Shown one piece after another: positions 5,675 through 7,010 of a DNA stretch of 7,010 nucleotides. A program made the translations under genes and the position numbers. Every line of letters starts with the position of its first letter. Within the stretch, counting starts at the first letter, position 1. The stretch covers positions 1,144 to 8,153 of the forward strand of contig MHDW01000143.1 of assembly GCA_001803645.1 (NCBI GenBank), written 5' to 3'. Source of the DNA: Nitrospirae bacterium GWC2_42_7. Its GTDB lineage: Bacteria > Nitrospirota > Thermodesulfovibrionia > Thermodesulfovibrionales > UBA6898. The notes beneath the pieces are model-generated. The model worked only from the letters and a program-made list of their open reading frames with translations. It made no database searches and was not told the origin of the DNA.

Positions 5675-7010
5675 CCAGCAGGATCTTCACACGAATTTTT
5701 ATAGTCTATGCTGTTATAGTTCTGCTCGCGGGGATCATAACTGAGATCTATATCACCACGGCCGTCAGAGAAAATCATATCAGCAATCTCAACCAGCATC
5801 TTGAAGACAAAATAGGTTTGCTCTCAAATGACATATACTTTACAAAGAGCAATCTCGACAGCTTTTGCAAAAAAATAAAAGAGCAAATACATGCTCGTGT
5901 CACAGTCATACTGAATGATGGAAAAGTTGTCGGGGACTCAGACCATGAAGCGGCAACTATGGATAATCATGCAAATCGCACTGAGATCCAGCAGGCGGCT
6001 GATCTTGGAACTGGCATGACGATACGCTACAGCGATACCCTGAAATATGACTTTCTTTATGTTGCACGGAAGATAACTCGTGGAGGGGTTGACGAAGGCT
6101 TCATAAGGCTTGCAGTGCCTTTGCAGGAAATTGATCGTTCGGTAAATCTTCTCAGGGTAAAGATAATCCTTGTTGTTATGATAGTCCTGCTGATAACCTG
6201 GGGAGTTTCAGTATGGCAAACCGATCACCTGCGAAGACTTCTCCGCCAGATCACAGACTTCTCGCGATCGTTGTCCAAAGGAGAGATTGACAAGAGGCTG
6301 TTTCTGAAGAAGGCCGGTGAATTCAGTGAAATTGCTGACAATCTGACTTCCATGTCTGTTGCTTTGCAGAGCATGATTTCACAAAGCGAGGAGGAAAGTA
6401 ACCGGCTGAACGTAATTCTTAAAAGTGTTCCTGACGCACTTCTTATAATCGATGCAAAAGGCATAGTGACCCTTTCGAGTTCCTCAGTAAAAGATTTTTT
6501 CGGTAGTGTTCCGGCAGCAGGCATACGTTTTGCTGAAGTAGTCAGGAACCATGAATTTTCAGGCCTTATTGCTGAAGTGAGGAAGAACCTTTTGCCCGGG
6601 ATGACCGAATTCAGCATCGAAATGCCTGAGGAAAAGCACCTGACAGTCAGGGTGTCCCCGCTTTTTTACAGGGAAAGTGAGCTTTCAGGTTTTGTTGCTG
6701 TATTCCACGATATAACTGACATCAAAAAACTCGAACAGGTCAGAAAAGACTTTGTTGCTAACGTATCACATGAACTAAAAACTCCGATTACTGCGATCAA
6801 GGGCTTTGCCGATACGTTGCTCGATGGTGCACTGGATGACAAGGAAAATGCGACACGTTTCGTTCAGACTATCAAGTCCAACAGTGAGCGTATTAACGCT
6901 CTTGTTGATGACCTCATGACCATATCAAAGATCGAAATGGGTGTGATAAAAGTCGAAAAAGCTTTGATTGATATCGAAGGCGTTTGCGAAAACATTATGG
7001 AAGTGTTTAA
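5671..7010 (+). CDS. phoR: PhoR-like sensor histidine kinase, 3' end outside window
   Basis: 446 residues of an inner-membrane histidine kinase are visible. TM1 is at about 9-29, an extracytoplasmic sensor at about 30-162, and TM2 at about 163-182. A HAMP-like linker at about 184-236 lacks the usual conserved proline (HLRRLLRQI). A PAS domain covers about 245-350 and HisKA about 356-422. The H-box is DFVANVSHELKTP with phospho-acceptor His367. The sensor contains ARVTVILNDGKVVGDSD and LYVA strands like the extracellular PAS-type domain of PhoR/WalK kinases. The catalytic ATP-binding domain (N, G1, G2 boxes) must follow beyond base 7010. The start is ATG 5671, overlapping the phoB-like stop as ATGA. 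There is no strong Shine-Dalgarno, so translation is probably coupled. It should phosphorylate the upstream regulator. Phosphate sensing is inferred. The PAS stretch LSSSSVKDFFG lacks the usual conserved Asn. Confidence 0.9.
   Translation, partial: MTSRIFTRIFIVYAVIVLLAGIITEIYITTAVRENHISNLNQHLEDKIGLLSNDIYFTKSNLDSFCKKIKEQIHARVTVILNDGKVVGDSDHEAATMDNHANRTEIQQAADLGTGMTIRYSDTLKYDFLYVARKITRGGVDEGFIRLAVPLQEIDRSVNLLRVKIILVVMIVLLITWGVSVWQTDHLRRLLRQITDFSRSLSKGEIDKRLFLKKAGEFSEIADNLTSMSVALQSMISQSEEESNRLNVILKSVPDALLIIDAKGIVTLSSSSVKDFFGSVPAAGIRFAEVVRNHEFSGLIAEVRKNLLPGMTEFSIEMPEEKHLTVRVSPLFYRESELSGFVAVFHDITDIKKLEQVRKDFVANVSHELKTPITAIKGFADTLLDGALDDKENATRFVQTIKSNSERINALVDDLMTISKIEMGVIKVEKALIDIEGVCENIMEVF

Noticed and set aside
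6225..6617. 130-codon minus-strand ORF within the kinase gene
   Set aside because: It lies antisense to the HAMP and PAS coding region of a well-supported kinase and has no family motif. Other antisense ORFs in dus, the ABC-F gene, the cyclase and the phoB-like gene were rejected on the same grounds.

Overview
This looks like an ordinary stretch of a Gram-negative-type bacterial chromosome with moderate GC. The Dus, ABC-F and PhoB/PhoR-like sequences and the REC-GGDEF protein would fit an environmental Desulfobacterota- or Nitrospirota-like bacterium. That placement is a low-confidence inference from protein style only. The window holds six genes, and two are cut by its edges: the tRNA-dihydrouridine synthase at the left and the sensor kinase at the right.

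Left block, 1-1405, plus strand: a 5'-truncated tRNA-dihydrouridine synthase gene overlaps a small hotdog-fold (DUF4442-type) thioesterase-like gene by 26 nt, so the two are probably co-transcribed. Middle block, 1442-3307, minus strand: a 621-residue ABC-F ATPase gene converges on the thioesterase gene, with only 36 nt between the stops. ABC-F proteins act on ribosomes rather than in membrane transport.

Gene-free block, 3308-3990 (683 nt): it separates the divergent ABC-F and diguanylate cyclase genes. It holds a palindrome overlapping the ABC-F Shine-Dalgarno, several further dyads in the ABC-F leader, two tiny back-to-back ORFs, a 59-nt G-free tract, and a clean extended -10 promoter for the cyclase gene.

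Right block, 3991-7010, plus strand: a signalling cluster. A REC-GGDEF diguanylate cyclase with intact active site and RxxD I-site is followed, after 118 nt, by a PhoB-like OmpR-family response regulator. An ATGA overlap then leads into a PhoR-like membrane histidine kinase (two TM segments, extracytoplasmic sensor, HAMP, PAS, HisKA). Its ATPase domain lies beyond the window. The kinase and PhoB-like regulator form a standard two-component pair, probably for phosphate limitation. The cyclase has a receiver domain but no kinase of its own here, so the PhoR-like kinase is a possible partner.

I see no mobile element, CRISPR array, tRNA or rRNA, and no clearly new multi-gene system. The parts most worth a second look are the ABC-F leader and the link between the cyclase and the two-component pair.
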